Source: Ensifer adhaerens (GTDB taxonomy: Bacteria > Pseudomonadota > Alphaproteobacteria > Rhizobiales > Rhizobiaceae). Taken from it: a stretch of 64,000 nt of DNA. Shown here piece by piece: positions 35,912 through 44,302 of this stretch. The notes below the pieces were generated by a model that saw only the letters and a list, made by a program, of their open reading frames with translations, made no database searches and was not told the origin of the DNA. A program made the position numbers and the translations under genes. Every line of letters begins with the position of its first letter. Within the stretch, counting starts at the first letter, position 1. The DNA lies in assembly GCF_000697965.2 (NCBI RefSeq), contig NZ_CP015880.1:2480001-2544000 (forward strand), read 5' to 3'.

Positions 35912-36739
35912 TTGCAACAGACAAGGGGTCAAGCGCTCGAAGTGCGCCTTTCTGCCTATATCGACGGCGAGATCGGCGAAGCTGAACGAACCGAACTCGA
36001 CGCGATTCTCGCCCGCGACGAGGACGCCAAGGCGTTGTTCGAGAGGCTGAAGGCCGGCAGCAGCTTCGGCGATACCGCCTTCGAGGATTTCCTGCACGAT
36101 CCCGTGCCGCTCGCTCTTGTCCGGCAAATCAAGCAGGGTCCAGGGGTCAATCCGAAGACCGAGCGGATTGCGGCAACGACGACCACTGTCCGGCACGCGC
36201 GGGTCTGGCCGCGCATGCTTGCCGCATCGGTGGCCCTGCTGCTGCTCGGCGGCGGCGCCGGCTTCATCGTCGGGACGGCGAACACCGGGAGCGAGCCGAC
36301 CAAGCTCGCCGCGGCGCGTGGCTGGCTCGACGACATCGCCGACTATCACCGCATCTATTCGCGGCAGAAGGAGCATCTGGTCGAGGTCCCGGCGACAGAG
36401 GGACCGAAGATCGAGACCTGGCTTGCCGCAAGCGTCGGCGTTCCCTTCAAGGTCCCGCAGCTTTCCGGCAAGGGCCTGACCTTCGAGGGCGCCCGGCTGC
36501 TCGTCGCCAACGGCAAGCCCGTGGCGCAGCTCGTCTACCGAAGCACCGAAGGCGAAATCTTCGCGATCTGTTTCCTCAAGAACACCACCGGCCCGCAGGC
36601 GGAGCAGTTCGACGAGAGCATCCGCGACGATCTCGGCATGGTCTCCTGGCAGCGAGGCGGCGCCTCGTTCGTGCTCGTCGGCCCGTCTTCCCATGTCGGC
36701 ATGCAGGACATCGCCGAAGCCGTCGCCGCGACGATCTGA
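35912..36739 (+). CDS. membrane anti-sigma factor
   Basis: A 275-residue protein. The N-terminal helical sigma-binding region (RLSAYIDGEIGEAERTELDAILARDEDA) has no HxxxCxxC zinc motif. A single membrane helix (MLAASVALLLLGGGAGFIVGTA, near residues 100-121) separates it from a C-terminal extracytoplasmic sensor domain. The start is a TTG at 35912 with AGGAGGG exactly 8 bases upstream, and no nearby ATG/GTG fits. It should hold the ECF factor inactive until an envelope signal arrives. Confidence 0.88.
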   Translation: MQQTRGQALEVRLSAYIDGEIGEAERTELDAILARDEDAKALFERLKAGSSFGDTAFEDFLHDPVPLALVRQIKQGPGVNPKTERIAATTTTVRHARVWPRMLAASVALLLLGGGAGFIVGTANTGSEPTKLAAARGWLDDIADYHRIYSRQKEHLVEVPATEGPKIETWLAASVGVPFKVPQLSGKGLTFEGARLLVANGKPVAQLVYRSTEGEIFAICFLKNTTGPQAEQFDESIRDDLGMVSWQRGGASFVLVGPSSHVGMQDIAEAVAATI

Positions 36740-36767
36740 GATCGACGGCATCCCCTACCCCTGAAAC

Positions 36768-36799
36768 GAAAAGGCCGCGCCGGGTTTCCCCGACGCGGC
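36768..36799 (-). terminator. Rho-independent terminator of leuA
   Basis: On the minus strand GCCGCGTCGGG pairs with CCCGGCGCGGC (one wobble) and is followed by CTTTTCGTTTC, about 24 bp after the leuA stop. Confidence 0.8.
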
Positions 36800-36822
36800 T
36801 TCATTCGTCACGCTAAAGCGTA

Positions 36823-38532
36823 TCAGCCGCGCTTCATCTCGAGTACGCGGTTTGCCGCCGAAACGATCGCTTCGAGCGAGGCGGCAACGATGTTGGTGTT
36901 GATACCGGTGCCGAACAGCTTGCCACCCGGGTGCTCCATCTCGACATAGGCGATCGCGGCTGCGTTCGAGCCGTGCTGCAGCGAGTGCTCGGAGTAATCC
37001 GCAACCGAGAGGTCGATGCCGAGATAGATCGACAGCGCATTGATGAAGCCGTCGATCGGGCCGGTGCCCTTGCCTTCGATGCGCTTGACCTCGCCATTGT
37101 CGGTGATCTCGGCCGCCACCACGCGCACGCCCTTGTGCTCGCCCACCGGATAAGTGTGATGGTCGACGAACTTGATGCGCGCGCCCGGCTGCTCGACGTA
37201 GCGCTCGATGAAGCGCTCGTAGATGCGCTTGGACGGCAGCTCCTTGCCTTCCTCGTCGGTGATGCGCTGGATGTCCTCGCGGAACTCGACCTGGAGGTTG
37301 CGCGGCAGGTTGATGCCGTAGTCTTCCTGCAGGATGTAGGCGATGCCGCCCTTGCCCGACTGCGAGTTGATGCGGATGATCGCCTCGTAGGAGCGGCCGA
37401 CGTCACGCGGATCGATCGGCAGGTACGGCACTTCCCAGAGCGGCTTGTTGGCGGTCTTGATCGCCTTCATGCCCTTGTTGATCGCATCCTGGTGCGAGCC
37501 GGAGAAGGCCGTGTAGACCAGTTCGCCGACATAAGGATGGCGCTCGGGAATGACCATCTGGTTGGAGTATTCGTAGACTTCCTTGATCCGCTCGATATCG
37601 GAGCAGTCGAGCTGCGGATCGACGCCCTGCGTGAACATGTTCAGCGCCAGCGTCACGACATCGACGTTGCCGGTGCGCTCGCCATTACCGAACAGCGTGC
37701 CTTCGACGCGGTCGGCGCCAGCCATCAGGCCCAATTCGGTGGCGGCGATGCCGGTGCCGCGGTCGTTGTGCGGGTGCAGCGAGATGATCAGGCTTTCGCG
37801 GTTGTCGAGGTTGCGGCACATCCATTCGATCTGGTCGGCATAGATGTTCGGCGTCGCCATCTCGACGGTCGAGGGCAGGTTCAGGATCAGCTTGTTGTCT
37901 GGCGTCGGCTTGACGATCTCGGTGACGGCGTTGCAGATCTCCAAGGCCACTTCGAGCTCGGTGCCGGTAAAGCTTTCCGGCGAATACTCGAAGCGGTAGC
38001 CGCCGCCGGCCTTGGCCGCCATGTCGGTGATCATCTTGGCGGCGTCGGTCGCAATCTGCTTGATGCCGCGCACGTCCTTGGCAAACACCACGCGGCGCTG
38101 CAGTTCACTCGTCGAATTGTAGAAATGCACGATCGGTTGGTGCGCGCCTTCCAGCGCTTCGAAGGTGCGGGTGATCAACTCGGGCCGGCACTGCACCAGC
38201 ACCTGCAGCGACACATCCTTGGCGACATTGCCTTCCTCGATGCACCAGCGGGCAAAATCGAAATCGGTCTGCGAGGCCGAGGGGAAACCGATTTCGATTT
38301 CCTTGAAGCCCATGTCGAGCAGCAGCTGGAACATGCGGGCCTTGCGATCGTGCCCCATCGGGTCGACCAGCGACTGGTTGCCGTCACGCAGGTCGACCGA
38401 GCACCAGATCGGCGCCTTGGTGATCGTCTTCGACGGCCAGGTGCGGTCGGTGAGCGCGATCTGCGGATAGGCCTGGTACTTCACCGCCGCTTCCGGCATG
38501 CCAATCTTAACGGGATGGGATTTCTGGATCAT
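36823..38532 (-). CDS. leuA: 2-isopropylmalate synthase
   Basis: A 569-residue protein of the longer LeuA subfamily. It has WCSVDLRDGNQSLVDPM (DRxGxQ-like catalytic start), EIEIGFPSASQTDFDF, SLHPHNDRGTGIAATELGLMAGADRVEGTLFGNGERTGN (metal-binding HPHND and GxGERxGN) and the C-terminal leucine-binding regulatory domain. It catalyses the first step of leucine synthesis (2-ketoisovalerate plus acetyl-CoA) and should be feedback-inhibited by leucine. A leader peptide with LLLLGL and a hairpin lie upstream, indicating attenuation as well. Confidence 0.97.
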   Translation of the reverse strand: MIQKSHPVKIGMPEAAVKYQAYPQIALTDRTWPSKTITKAPIWCSVDLRDGNQSLVDPMGHDRKARMFQLLLDMGFKEIEIGFPSASQTDFDFARWCIEEGNVAKDVSLQVLVQCRPELITRTFEALEGAHQPIVHFYNSTSELQRRVVFAKDVRGIKQIATDAAKMITDMAAKAGGGYRFEYSPESFTGTELEVALEICNAVTEIVKPTPDNKLILNLPSTVEMATPNIYADQIEWMCRNLDNRESLIISLHPHNDRGTGIAATELGLMAGADRVEGTLFGNGERTGNVDVVTLALNMFTQGVDPQLDCSDIERIKEVYEYSNQMVIPERHPYVGELVYTAFSGSHQDAINKGMKAIKTANKPLWEVPYLPIDPRDVGRSYEAIIRINSQSGKGGIAYILQEDYGINLPRNLQVEFREDIQRITDEEGKELPSKRIYERFIERYVEQPGARIKFVDHHTYPVGEHKGVRVVAAEITDNGEVKRIEGKGTGPIDGFINALSIYLGIDLSVADYSEHSLQHGSNAAAIAYVEMEHPGGKLFGTGINTNIVAASLEAIVSAANRVLEMKRG

Positions 38533-38650
38533 TGCAGCTTCTCTTCATCACTGGACGTCCTGGCCGCCTTGCCATACCCGATCGGGGATCGGATTGCGAT
38601 GGCTAATGCCGCGCCGAACGCGCCTTTATCCTAAAACACTTGATGGGGTC

Positions 38651-38695
38651 GAGGAGCATCCGCCGGCGTGGCTTTTCGGCCGCCGGGCGCTCCTC
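38651..38695 (-). promoter_or_regulatory. attenuator hairpin of the leuA leader
   Basis: On the minus strand the arms GAGGAGC (38695-38689) and GCTCCTC (38657-38651) pair, with an inner CCGGCG/CGCCGG stem and a CGAAAA loop. The 5' arm overlaps the leader peptide's TGA stop, so ribosome position would control folding. A GTTTT tract follows only about 14 nt downstream, so termination strength is uncertain. The rest of the 410-bp leuA-clpP gap holds the leader ORF, its promoter and the clpP terminator. Confidence 0.6.
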
Positions 38696-38819
38696 AGCGA
38701 ACCCGGCAACCGCGAGTAAGGCCGAGAAGAAGAAGCGAGGCGAAGGCGCGCGACGGCGCACGATTGGTATCGTGTCCGGCGGGGATCGAGGCGATCCGAT
38801 ATGCGTCAGCCTTGGTCAT
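38694..38819 (-). CDS. leuA leader peptide (41 codons, LLLLGL)
   Basis: ATG at 38819 opens a frame MTKADAYRIASIPAGHDTNR, ending with ASLLLLGLTRGCRVR and TGA at 38694-38696. Five Leu codons (CTT CTT CTT CTC GGC CTT) lie 9 codons before the stop and the stop overlaps a strong hairpin. leuA begins about 160 nt downstream. This is the design of a leucine attenuator: slow translation of the Leu run when leucine is scarce would block the hairpin and allow leuA expression. There is no good ribosome binding site because the likely transcript starts within a few bases of the ATG. Family not known to me in databases; inferred from sequence. Confidence 0.72.
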   Translation of the reverse strand: MTKADAYRIASIPAGHDTNRAPSRAFASLLLLGLTRGCRVR

Positions 38820-38827
38820 GCTCAAAG

Positions 38828-38856
38828 CCTATACACGGCTTGCCAGAGTGGAGCAA
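38828..38856 (-). promoter_or_regulatory. promoter of the leuA leader
   Basis: On the minus strand TTGCTC (38856-38851) and TATAGG (38833-38828) are separated by 17 bp. The -10 ends 8 bp before the leader ATG, so the mRNA would be leaderless or nearly so. Confidence 0.6.
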
Positions 38857-38881
38857 GCCACGCGATGGCAAGGATCACCGC

Positions 38882-38916
38882 AAAAAGAAAAGGGCACCGG
38901 CGAAATGCCGATGCCC
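38882..38916 (-). terminator. Rho-independent terminator of clpP
   Basis: On the minus strand GGGCATCGGC pairs with GCCGGTGCCC and runs into TTTTCTTTTT. It insulates clpP from the leuA leader promoter just downstream. Confidence 0.85.
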
Positions 38917-38942
38917 TCCAAATCCTTGACTTGCTTGCGAAC

Positions 38943-39527
38943 TCAGATGTCCGCAGCAGACGAGATGATCCGCGAAACGAGGCCGTAGGACTTCGCTTCC
39001 TCAGCAGAAAGCCAGTAATCGCGGTCCGTGTCCTTGGCGATCTTCTCGACCGGCTGGCCGGTTGCGTCGGCGAAGATCTTGTTCAGGCGATCGTTCATCT
39101 TGATGATTTCGCGTGCCTGGATCTCGATGTCCGACGCCATGCCGCGGGTGCCGCCCGACGGTTGGTGAAGCAAGAAGCGGGTGTTCGGCAGGCAAATGCG
39201 ACGCTCCTTGGGAGCGCCGACAAAGATCAGCGCGCCGGCGGAAGCGACCCAGCCGGTGCCGATGGTCCAGACCTTCGGCTTCACGAACTTGATCATGTCG
39301 TGGATGCTGTCGCCCGATTCGACATGGCCGCCCGGCGAATTGACGAAGATGCGGATGTCTTCGTCGCTGGCGGCGGCAAGCGCCACGAGCTGCGAGCAGA
39401 CCTTCTGCGCCAGTTCCTGATTGATCGACCCGTAGATGAAAATCGAACGCGACTTGAAAAGGTTCGCCTCCGTTTCCTTGCCGAGCGGCAATTCGGTCTT
39501 CTTGTCGTCCTCGTCGTCGTTCATCAT
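38943..39527 (-). CDS. clpP: ATP-dependent Clp protease proteolytic subunit (orphan ClpP paralog)
   Basis: A 194-residue ClpP-fold serine protease. It has [20 protein letters not shown], the nucleophile region [14 protein letters not shown] (Ser in place), [24 protein letters not shown] (His) and [12 protein letters not shown] (Asp side). The sequence differs from the canonical ClpP (ASMAA/AASMG region) and no clpX or clpA is adjacent, matching the extra ClpP copies of rhizobia. Rhizobia often carry several clpP genes. Confidence 0.9.
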   Translation of the reverse strand: MMNDDEDDKKTELPLGKETEANLFKSRSIFIYGSINQELAQKVCSQLVALAAASDEDIRIFVNSPGGHVESGDSIHDMIKFVKPKVWTIGTGWVASAGALIFVGAPKERRICLPNTRFLLHQPSGGTRGMASDIEIQAREIIKMNDRLNKIFADATGQPVEKIAKDTDRDYWLSAEEAKSYGLVSRIISSAADI

Positions 39528-39766
39528 CCGTTTTTCTCCGGCGTCTCATGAAGTCTTCAGTCAAAGTCAGATAATGCGACTCGACCCCGAAGACAATGCA
39601 ACAAACCGAAGCGGCGACAAAGCAGCAAGGTCGACTATGCTTATGGTAAAAACACCTACCGCCAAATGCCGTATAGACAGGGGGACGGAGGCCAATAAGA
39701 TCGGTCGCGTCAAACACTCAAGAGTGGGGCCAGCCTCCCAGGTCCCGCCGATCCATGGGGACACGC

Positions 39767-40345
39767 ATGAACAGACGCATCCTGATCGCCACTGCCGCGC
39801 TGATCGCCTCCGCCGCACCCGCCTTCGCCCATCTCAATCCGGCAGAGCACGGCTCGTTTGCCGCCGGCTTCTCGCATCCGCTGTTCGGACTTGACCATAT
39901 CCTCGTCATGGTCGCCGTCGGCCTCTGGGCGGCGCAGATCGGCGGCCGGGCGCTCGTCGTCGTGCCGGCGGCCTTCGTCGCGATGATGGCAGCGGGCTTC
40001 GCGCTGGCGGTTGCCGGTGTCGGCCTGCCCTTCGTCGAGCCGGCGATCCTCGCCTCGGTGGTGGCACTCGGCCTGCTTGTTGCCATGGCGGTGCGGCTCG
40101 ACACGGCAGCATCCGCTGCGATCGTCGGCGTCTTCGCCCTCTTCCACGGCCATGCCCATGGCGGCGAACTCGGTAGCGCCGGGGCGCTTGCCTTCTCGGT
40201 CGGCTTCATCCTCGCCACCGCCGCGCTGCACGTGGCCGGCATCGGCCTCGGCATCGCCCTTCAGCGCCTCTCCGGCGGCGGCCTGCTTGCCCGCGTCCTC
40301 GGCGGTCTCACGGCTCTAGCCGGCGCTGCCTTGATCTTCAGCTGA
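39767..40345 (+). CDS. hupE: HupE/UreJ family membrane protein
   Basis: A 192-residue protein: signal-like N-terminus ending APAFAH, then HPLFGLDHILVMVAVGLWAAQ (the conserved HPxxGxDH metal site), FALFHGHAHGGEL and six membrane helices. HupE/UreJ proteins are secondary transporters linked to nickel or cobalt supply for hydrogenase and urease. No such enzymes are in the window. A GGGGAC site fits ATG 39767; an upstream ATG at 39755 is in frame. The 239 bp between clpP and this gene hold both promoters; no further gene was seen. Confidence 0.9.
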   Translation: MNRRILIATAALIASAAPAFAHLNPAEHGSFAAGFSHPLFGLDHILVMVAVGLWAAQIGGRALVVVPAAFVAMMAAGFALAVAGVGLPFVEPAILASVVALGLLVAMAVRLDTAASAAIVGVFALFHGHAHGGELGSAGALAFSVGFILATAALHVAGIGLGIALQRLSGGGLLARVLGGLTALAGAALIFS

Positions 40346-40357
40346 AATCAAACGGGC

Positions 40358-40879
40358 ATGCAGCACGGACGAATTATCTTTCTGAACGGCACGTCGAGTG
40401 CCGGAAAGTCAACGCTGGCAAAGGCGCTCCGGGAAATCCTCCCGGAGCCCTTTTGTTACTATGCCTCCGACCAGCTTGCCGACGCCGGATTTCGGGTCCT
40501 TAGGCGCGGCATGCATCCTGGAATGCGCGGCGAACGCGCGAGGTTCTTCGACGGATTTCATCGCTCGATCGCAGCCTTCGCCGAGGCCGGCAACGACCTG
40601 ATCGTCGAGCACATCGTCGAGGAGAAGAGCTGGGCCGACGATATCAGAAGGCAAACCGCGCATCTGGACATCTTCTGGGTCGGAGTGCACGCGCCCATCG
40701 AAGACCTGGAGCGTCGCGAGCGCGAGCGCGGCGACCGCACGATCGGCGAAGCCCGCTTTCACCTGAAGACGCACGATTACTGCGCCTACGACCTAGAAGT
40801 GGACACGCGCGACCCGACCGATCAGGTTGCCGCGCGCATCGTTGACGCCTGGCTCAAACGCCAGTCACTCAGGCCGTAG
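40358..40879 (+). CDS. chloramphenicol phosphotransferase-like kinase
   Basis: A 173-residue P-loop kinase (IIFLNGTSSAGKSTLAKAL) with the CPT-family layout (DQLADAGFR, HRSIAAFAEAGNDLIVEHI, WVGVHAPIEDLERRERERGDR). The Streptomyces founder phosphorylates chloramphenicol; most homologs have unknown substrates, so resistance should not be assumed. It starts 12 bp after hupE and may be cotranscribed. Confidence 0.82.
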   Translation: MQHGRIIFLNGTSSAGKSTLAKALREILPEPFCYYASDQLADAGFRVLRRGMHPGMRGERARFFDGFHRSIAAFAEAGNDLIVEHIVEEKSWADDIRRQTAHLDIFWVGVHAPIEDLERRERERGDRTIGEARFHLKTHDYCAYDLEVDTRDPTDQVAARIVDAWLKRQSLRP

Positions 40880-40895
40880 CGGGGGATCTCCCGCT

Positions 40896-41360
40896 TTAGC
40901 CGCGGCCTCGATAGGTCGGCACGCCCTGGTCGGGCAGCCACAGGCCCTCGGGCGGCTTGCCGGTCTGCCAGAAGACGTCGATCGGGATGCCGCCGCGCGG
41001 ATACCAATAGGCGCCGATGCGAAGCCAGCGTGGCTGAAGCAACGACACCAGCCGTTGGGCGATCTCGATGGTGCAATCTTCGTGGAATGCGCCGTGGTTA
41101 CGGAAGGAATGCAGGAACAGCTTCAGCGACTTCGATTCGACCAGCCATTCGTCCGGCACATAGTCGATCACGATATGGGCGAAATCCGGCTGGCCGGTCA
41201 TCGGGCAGAGCGAGGTGAATTCCGGCGCGGTGAAACGCACCAGATAGTCCTTGCCCTTGTTGCCGCTCGGGACCCGCTCCAGCACCGCGTCTTCCGGGCT
41301 CTGCGGCAGGTCGACCTTTGCGCCCAGTTGCGAAAGGCCGGATACGTCAGTCTTGCTCAT
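40896..41360 (-). CDS. queF: NADPH-dependent 7-cyano-7-deazaguanine reductase
   Basis: A 154-residue type I QueF. The catalytic Cys is in [16 protein letters not shown], with the conserved [22 protein letters not shown] segment (QueF motif ESKSxK with Glu/His). It reduces preQ0 to preQ1 in queuosine biosynthesis. GGAG upstream supports ATG 41360; an in-frame start at 41384 is less likely. Confidence 0.96.
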   Translation of the reverse strand: MSKTDVSGLSQLGAKVDLPQSPEDAVLERVPSGNKGKDYLVRFTAPEFTSLCPMTGQPDFAHIVIDYVPDEWLVESKSLKLFLHSFRNHGAFHEDCTIEIAQRLVSLLQPRWLRIGAYWYPRGGIPIDVFWQTGKPPEGLWLPDQGVPTYRGRG

Positions 41361-41504
41361 ATGCCTGTTGCTCCATGAGAACATCCGCGCGTGGGTGCGG
41401 TCGACTGGCCTCTGCCCTCGTCGGCCCGCTCCGTTTGCGGCCCTTAAATCAGAACTGCCTCAAGAAGGAAACCTCGTCACGGTTGAAGTGCCGTCGACCT
41501 TGAA

Positions 41505-42431
41505 TCAGTGGCGCCCGACCGTCGTCTTGACGCGCACACCGTGCGCCTTCTCACCTTCGGGCTCCACATGGATCGCGATCTTGGCACCGGGATGCACGTC
41601 CCGGATCGCATCCTCGATCCGGTCGCAGATGTCATGCGCCTCGCCGACCGGCATCAATTCCGGCACGACCATGTGGAAATCGACGAAGATCGCCGGACCG
41701 GCCTGACGGGTCTTCAGATCGTGCACGCCGAGCGAACCCGCGGCGTTGGCGGCGATCGCCTGTTTGATCGCGTCTTCTTCCTCACCCGAGACGGCCCGGT
41801 CCATCAGCCCGTCGATCGAGCGCGAGATCACCATCCAGCCCTGGTAAAGAATGTTGCAGGCGACAATGACGGCCAGCAGCGGATCAAGGATCGCGTAGCC
41901 GGTGGCGATCGCAAGCACGAGGCCGACGAGAACGCCGATCGAGGTGACGACGTCCGACAGGATGTGGTGGCCGTCGGCGCTGAGTGCCGGCGAGCGGTGC
42001 TTGCGGCCGGCGGTGATCAGCACATAGGCCCAGATGGCGTTGATGACGCCGGCGACGAAGTTGATCGCCAGGCCCAGAGCCGGTGCTTCCATCAACACTG
42101 GCGCCATCATTGCCGGCACCGCCTCCCAGACGATGAGCAGTGCCGCAACGACGATCAGAACGCCTTCGATAACGGCCGAGAAATACTCCGCCTTGTGGTG
42201 ACCGAAGGGGTGCCCGGCGTCGGCCGGCTTGGAAGCATAGCCGATCATCAGATAGGCGATGACCGCCGCGATCACGTTGACGGTCGACTCCAGCCCGTCG
42301 GAGAGAAGCGCGATCGAGCCTGTCAGCCACCAGGCAAGCAGCTTCAGGCCGAGCACAGCGAGCGAGAGCGGTATGCCCCAGAAAGCAAGGCGGAGCACGG
42401 TGCGGTTTTCGGTTCCAGTCGTCATTGTCAT
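41505..42431 (-). CDS. cation diffusion facilitator (CDF) transporter
   Basis: A 308-residue protein with six membrane helices. It shows LLSDGLESTVNVIAAVIAY (first metal site), HPFGHHKAEYFSAVIEG and DGHHILSDVVTSIGVLVG (second metal site), then the cytoplasmic C-terminal domain (FHMVVPELMPVGEAHDICDRIEDAI). The first site, DGLES rather than HxxxD, is closer to iron/manganese-type CDF proteins than to zinc-only ones; metal specificity remains inference. Confidence 0.9.
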   Translation of the reverse strand: MTMTTGTENRTVLRLAFWGIPLSLAVLGLKLLAWWLTGSIALLSDGLESTVNVIAAVIAYLMIGYASKPADAGHPFGHHKAEYFSAVIEGVLIVVAALLIVWEAVPAMMAPVLMEAPALGLAINFVAGVINAIWAYVLITAGRKHRSPALSADGHHILSDVVTSIGVLVGLVLAIATGYAILDPLLAVIVACNILYQGWMVISRSIDGLMDRAVSGEEEDAIKQAIAANAAGSLGVHDLKTRQAGPAIFVDFHMVVPELMPVGEAHDICDRIEDAIRDVHPGAKIAIHVEPEGEKAHGVRVKTTVGRH

Positions 42432-42548
42432 TCCTCGTGCAGATGCAAACGAGTTGCAAACGCAAGCCCATTCAAACGCAAAACCGCCCGCGCGAATTTT
42501 CGCGCAGGCGGTCGATGGACAAGCATATGCTGGATTAAGCGGCGCTTG

Positions 42549-44123
42549 TCAAAGATTGGATCGGCCGGTTCCGGTTTCTCCGCAGGCAATCGCCTCGAAA
42601 GGCAGAGCACCGGCTTCGATCTCCGCATCACCGGCGGCCTTATCGCCCCTGCCGATGAAGAAGAATACCACGGCCGCAGTTGCGACAGTGATGCCGGTCA
42701 AAACCAGAAGCAGGACGCTGAACGCGTCGCCATAGGCCTGCAGCAGCGCGGCGTGCGATGTCTCAGGGGCAAGCTGCATCGCCGCGGGCAGATTGCCGGT
42801 GACGATGCGCTGCGCCATGGGAGCCGCAGTGGCGCCGGCTTCCGATCCGAGGTTCCAGGCCGTAAGCGCAGAGAGGATGGCGGTCACGATCGCCAGCGCA
42901 ATGCCCTCCCCGGCCACGCGCGTGGTGCTGAAGATGCCCGTCGCCATCCCGGCGCGCTCCTTCGGCACGACACTGACCGCAAGCCCGTCCATCAGCCCCC
43001 AAGGCAAGCTGATGCCGAGACCGATCATCATCAGTGGTGCAAGCAGCGTGGCCGGCCCTGACCCCGCCGGAAACAGACTGAGCCAGAGGAGCCCGGCCGC
43101 CGATATCAGCAAGCCCACACCGCAGATAACCGCCGGCGTGAACCAGCGCGTCAGAAGGCCCGCCGCGATCGGCAGGATCAGAAGCGGCGCGGACATGGCG
43201 ATCATCATCTGCCCGCCCGCGACGGCGCTCATGCCTTCGATACCGATGAAGCGGACCGGAAGCAGGATGAGCAGCACCACGAAGCCGTAGGCGGGGGCTG
43301 CCGCCAGCAATTGCACGCCGACAAAACGCGGATATCGAAACAGCGTCAGATCCAGCATCGGCCGCGCGACCGAACGCTCGATCCGCCAGAAGGCCAGGAA
43401 GAAGAACACCGATGCCGCGAGCATCGCGAGCACGAGCGGATGGCTCCAGCCGTTTTCCGGACCCTGCAGAATGCCGAAGGTGAGTGCGGTGAGCGCCGCC
43501 GTGAAACTTGCCGCTCCCTTCCAGTCGAGGCCAGCAGCGTCCGGATCGCGTGTTTCCCGCAGGAAGACCGCACCGAGTGCCAGAGACAGGCCGGCGAGCG
43601 CCACGACCAGGACGAAGATCGCCGGCCAGCCGAAGGCCTCGACCATCAGGCCGGAGGCGATCGGCCCAAAGGCAAGGCCGACACCGAAGCTGGCGCCGAC
43701 CAGGCTGAAGGCCCGGAGCCGCTCGTTCTCGTCGAACTCCTGTGCGAGCGAAGCCATGCCGCCGGAAAAGGCGGCGGCTGCCCCAATACCCTGAAGCGCT
43801 CTCAGGGCATCGAACCATAGGATATCCCGAGCGAAGGCGAGCCCGGCCGAAAACAGCAGGAAGGCCGCAAGACCACCCAGGAACACGCGTTTGCGACCGA
43901 AACTGTCGGCAAGCGCACCGGCCGCCATCAGCGAACTGCCGAAGGTCAGCATGAAGGCGTTGGTGACCCAGTTGAGGGCAACTGGATCGGCGCCGAGGCT
44001 GCGACTGATCGACGGCAGCGCCACCGCCGGTCCGGTGAAGGTGAGCGGCATTGCCGCGGCGGCGCAACAGACCGCAAGAAGGACGAGCCGGCGCCCGCGC
44101 GGTTCTCGAATTTCGGTTCTCAT
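42549..44123 (-). CDS. MFS drug-efflux transporter (DHA2, 14 membrane segments)
   Basis: About 524 residues. It has the MFS opening LLAVCCAAAAMPLTFTGPAVALPSI, the loop ADSFGRKRVFLGG (motif A), ASFGVGLAFGPIASG (motif C) and about 14 hydrophobic helices, as in EmrB/QacA-type H+ antiporters. It is divergent from a LysR gene across about 180 bp, so it is the likely target of that regulator. ATG 44123 fits the family start; ATG 44135 is in frame. Confidence 0.9.
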   Translation of the reverse strand: MRTEIREPRGRRLVLLAVCCAAAAMPLTFTGPAVALPSISRSLGADPVALNWVTNAFMLTFGSSLMAAGALADSFGRKRVFLGGLAAFLLFSAGLAFARDILWFDALRALQGIGAAAAFSGGMASLAQEFDENERLRAFSLVGASFGVGLAFGPIASGLMVEAFGWPAIFVLVVALAGLSLALGAVFLRETRDPDAAGLDWKGAASFTAALTALTFGILQGPENGWSHPLVLAMLAASVFFFLAFWRIERSVARPMLDLTLFRYPRFVGVQLLAAAPAYGFVVLLILLPVRFIGIEGMSAVAGGQMMIAMSAPLLILPIAAGLLTRWFTPAVICGVGLLISAAGLLWLSLFPAGSGPATLLAPLMMIGLGISLPWGLMDGLAVSVVPKERAGMATGIFSTTRVAGEGIALAIVTAILSALTAWNLGSEAGATAAPMAQRIVTGNLPAAMQLAPETSHAALLQAYGDAFSVLLLVLTGITVATAAVVFFFIGRGDKAAGDAEIEAGALPFEAIACGETGTGRSNL

Positions 44124-44211
44124 TCCCCGTTCCATCCGTTCGAGCAAAGGGGATACCCGCGCAGGCCCGGTAGGACCTTGCGTCTTGAGGTCGACACTTG
44201 CCGGGTATCGA

Positions 44212-44241
44212 TTGACGAATGCAGGATAGTTTCGACATAAT
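44212..44241 (+). promoter_or_regulatory. promoter of the LysR gene
   Basis: TTGACG (44212-44217) and CATAAT (44236-44241) have an 18-bp spacer. The mRNA would start about 55 bp before the LysR ATG. The same intergenic region must hold the divergent MFS promoter. Confidence 0.55.
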
Positions 44242-44302
44242 TCGATGAGAACGGCATCAATGCTCCGATCATACCGGAACAAAACGCTCGAATGGAGGTA
44301 GC

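Noticed and set aside
40358..40879. Chloramphenicol resistance gene
   Set aside because: The fold fits the CPT family, but most such chromosomal homologs are not shown to act on chloramphenicol, so no resistance call is made.
42431..42540. Repeats TTGCAAACG/TCAAACGCAAA upstream of the CDF gene as a phage attachment or CRISPR trace
   Set aside because: Only two or three short, imperfect copies with no regular spacing and no integrase or cas gene nearby.
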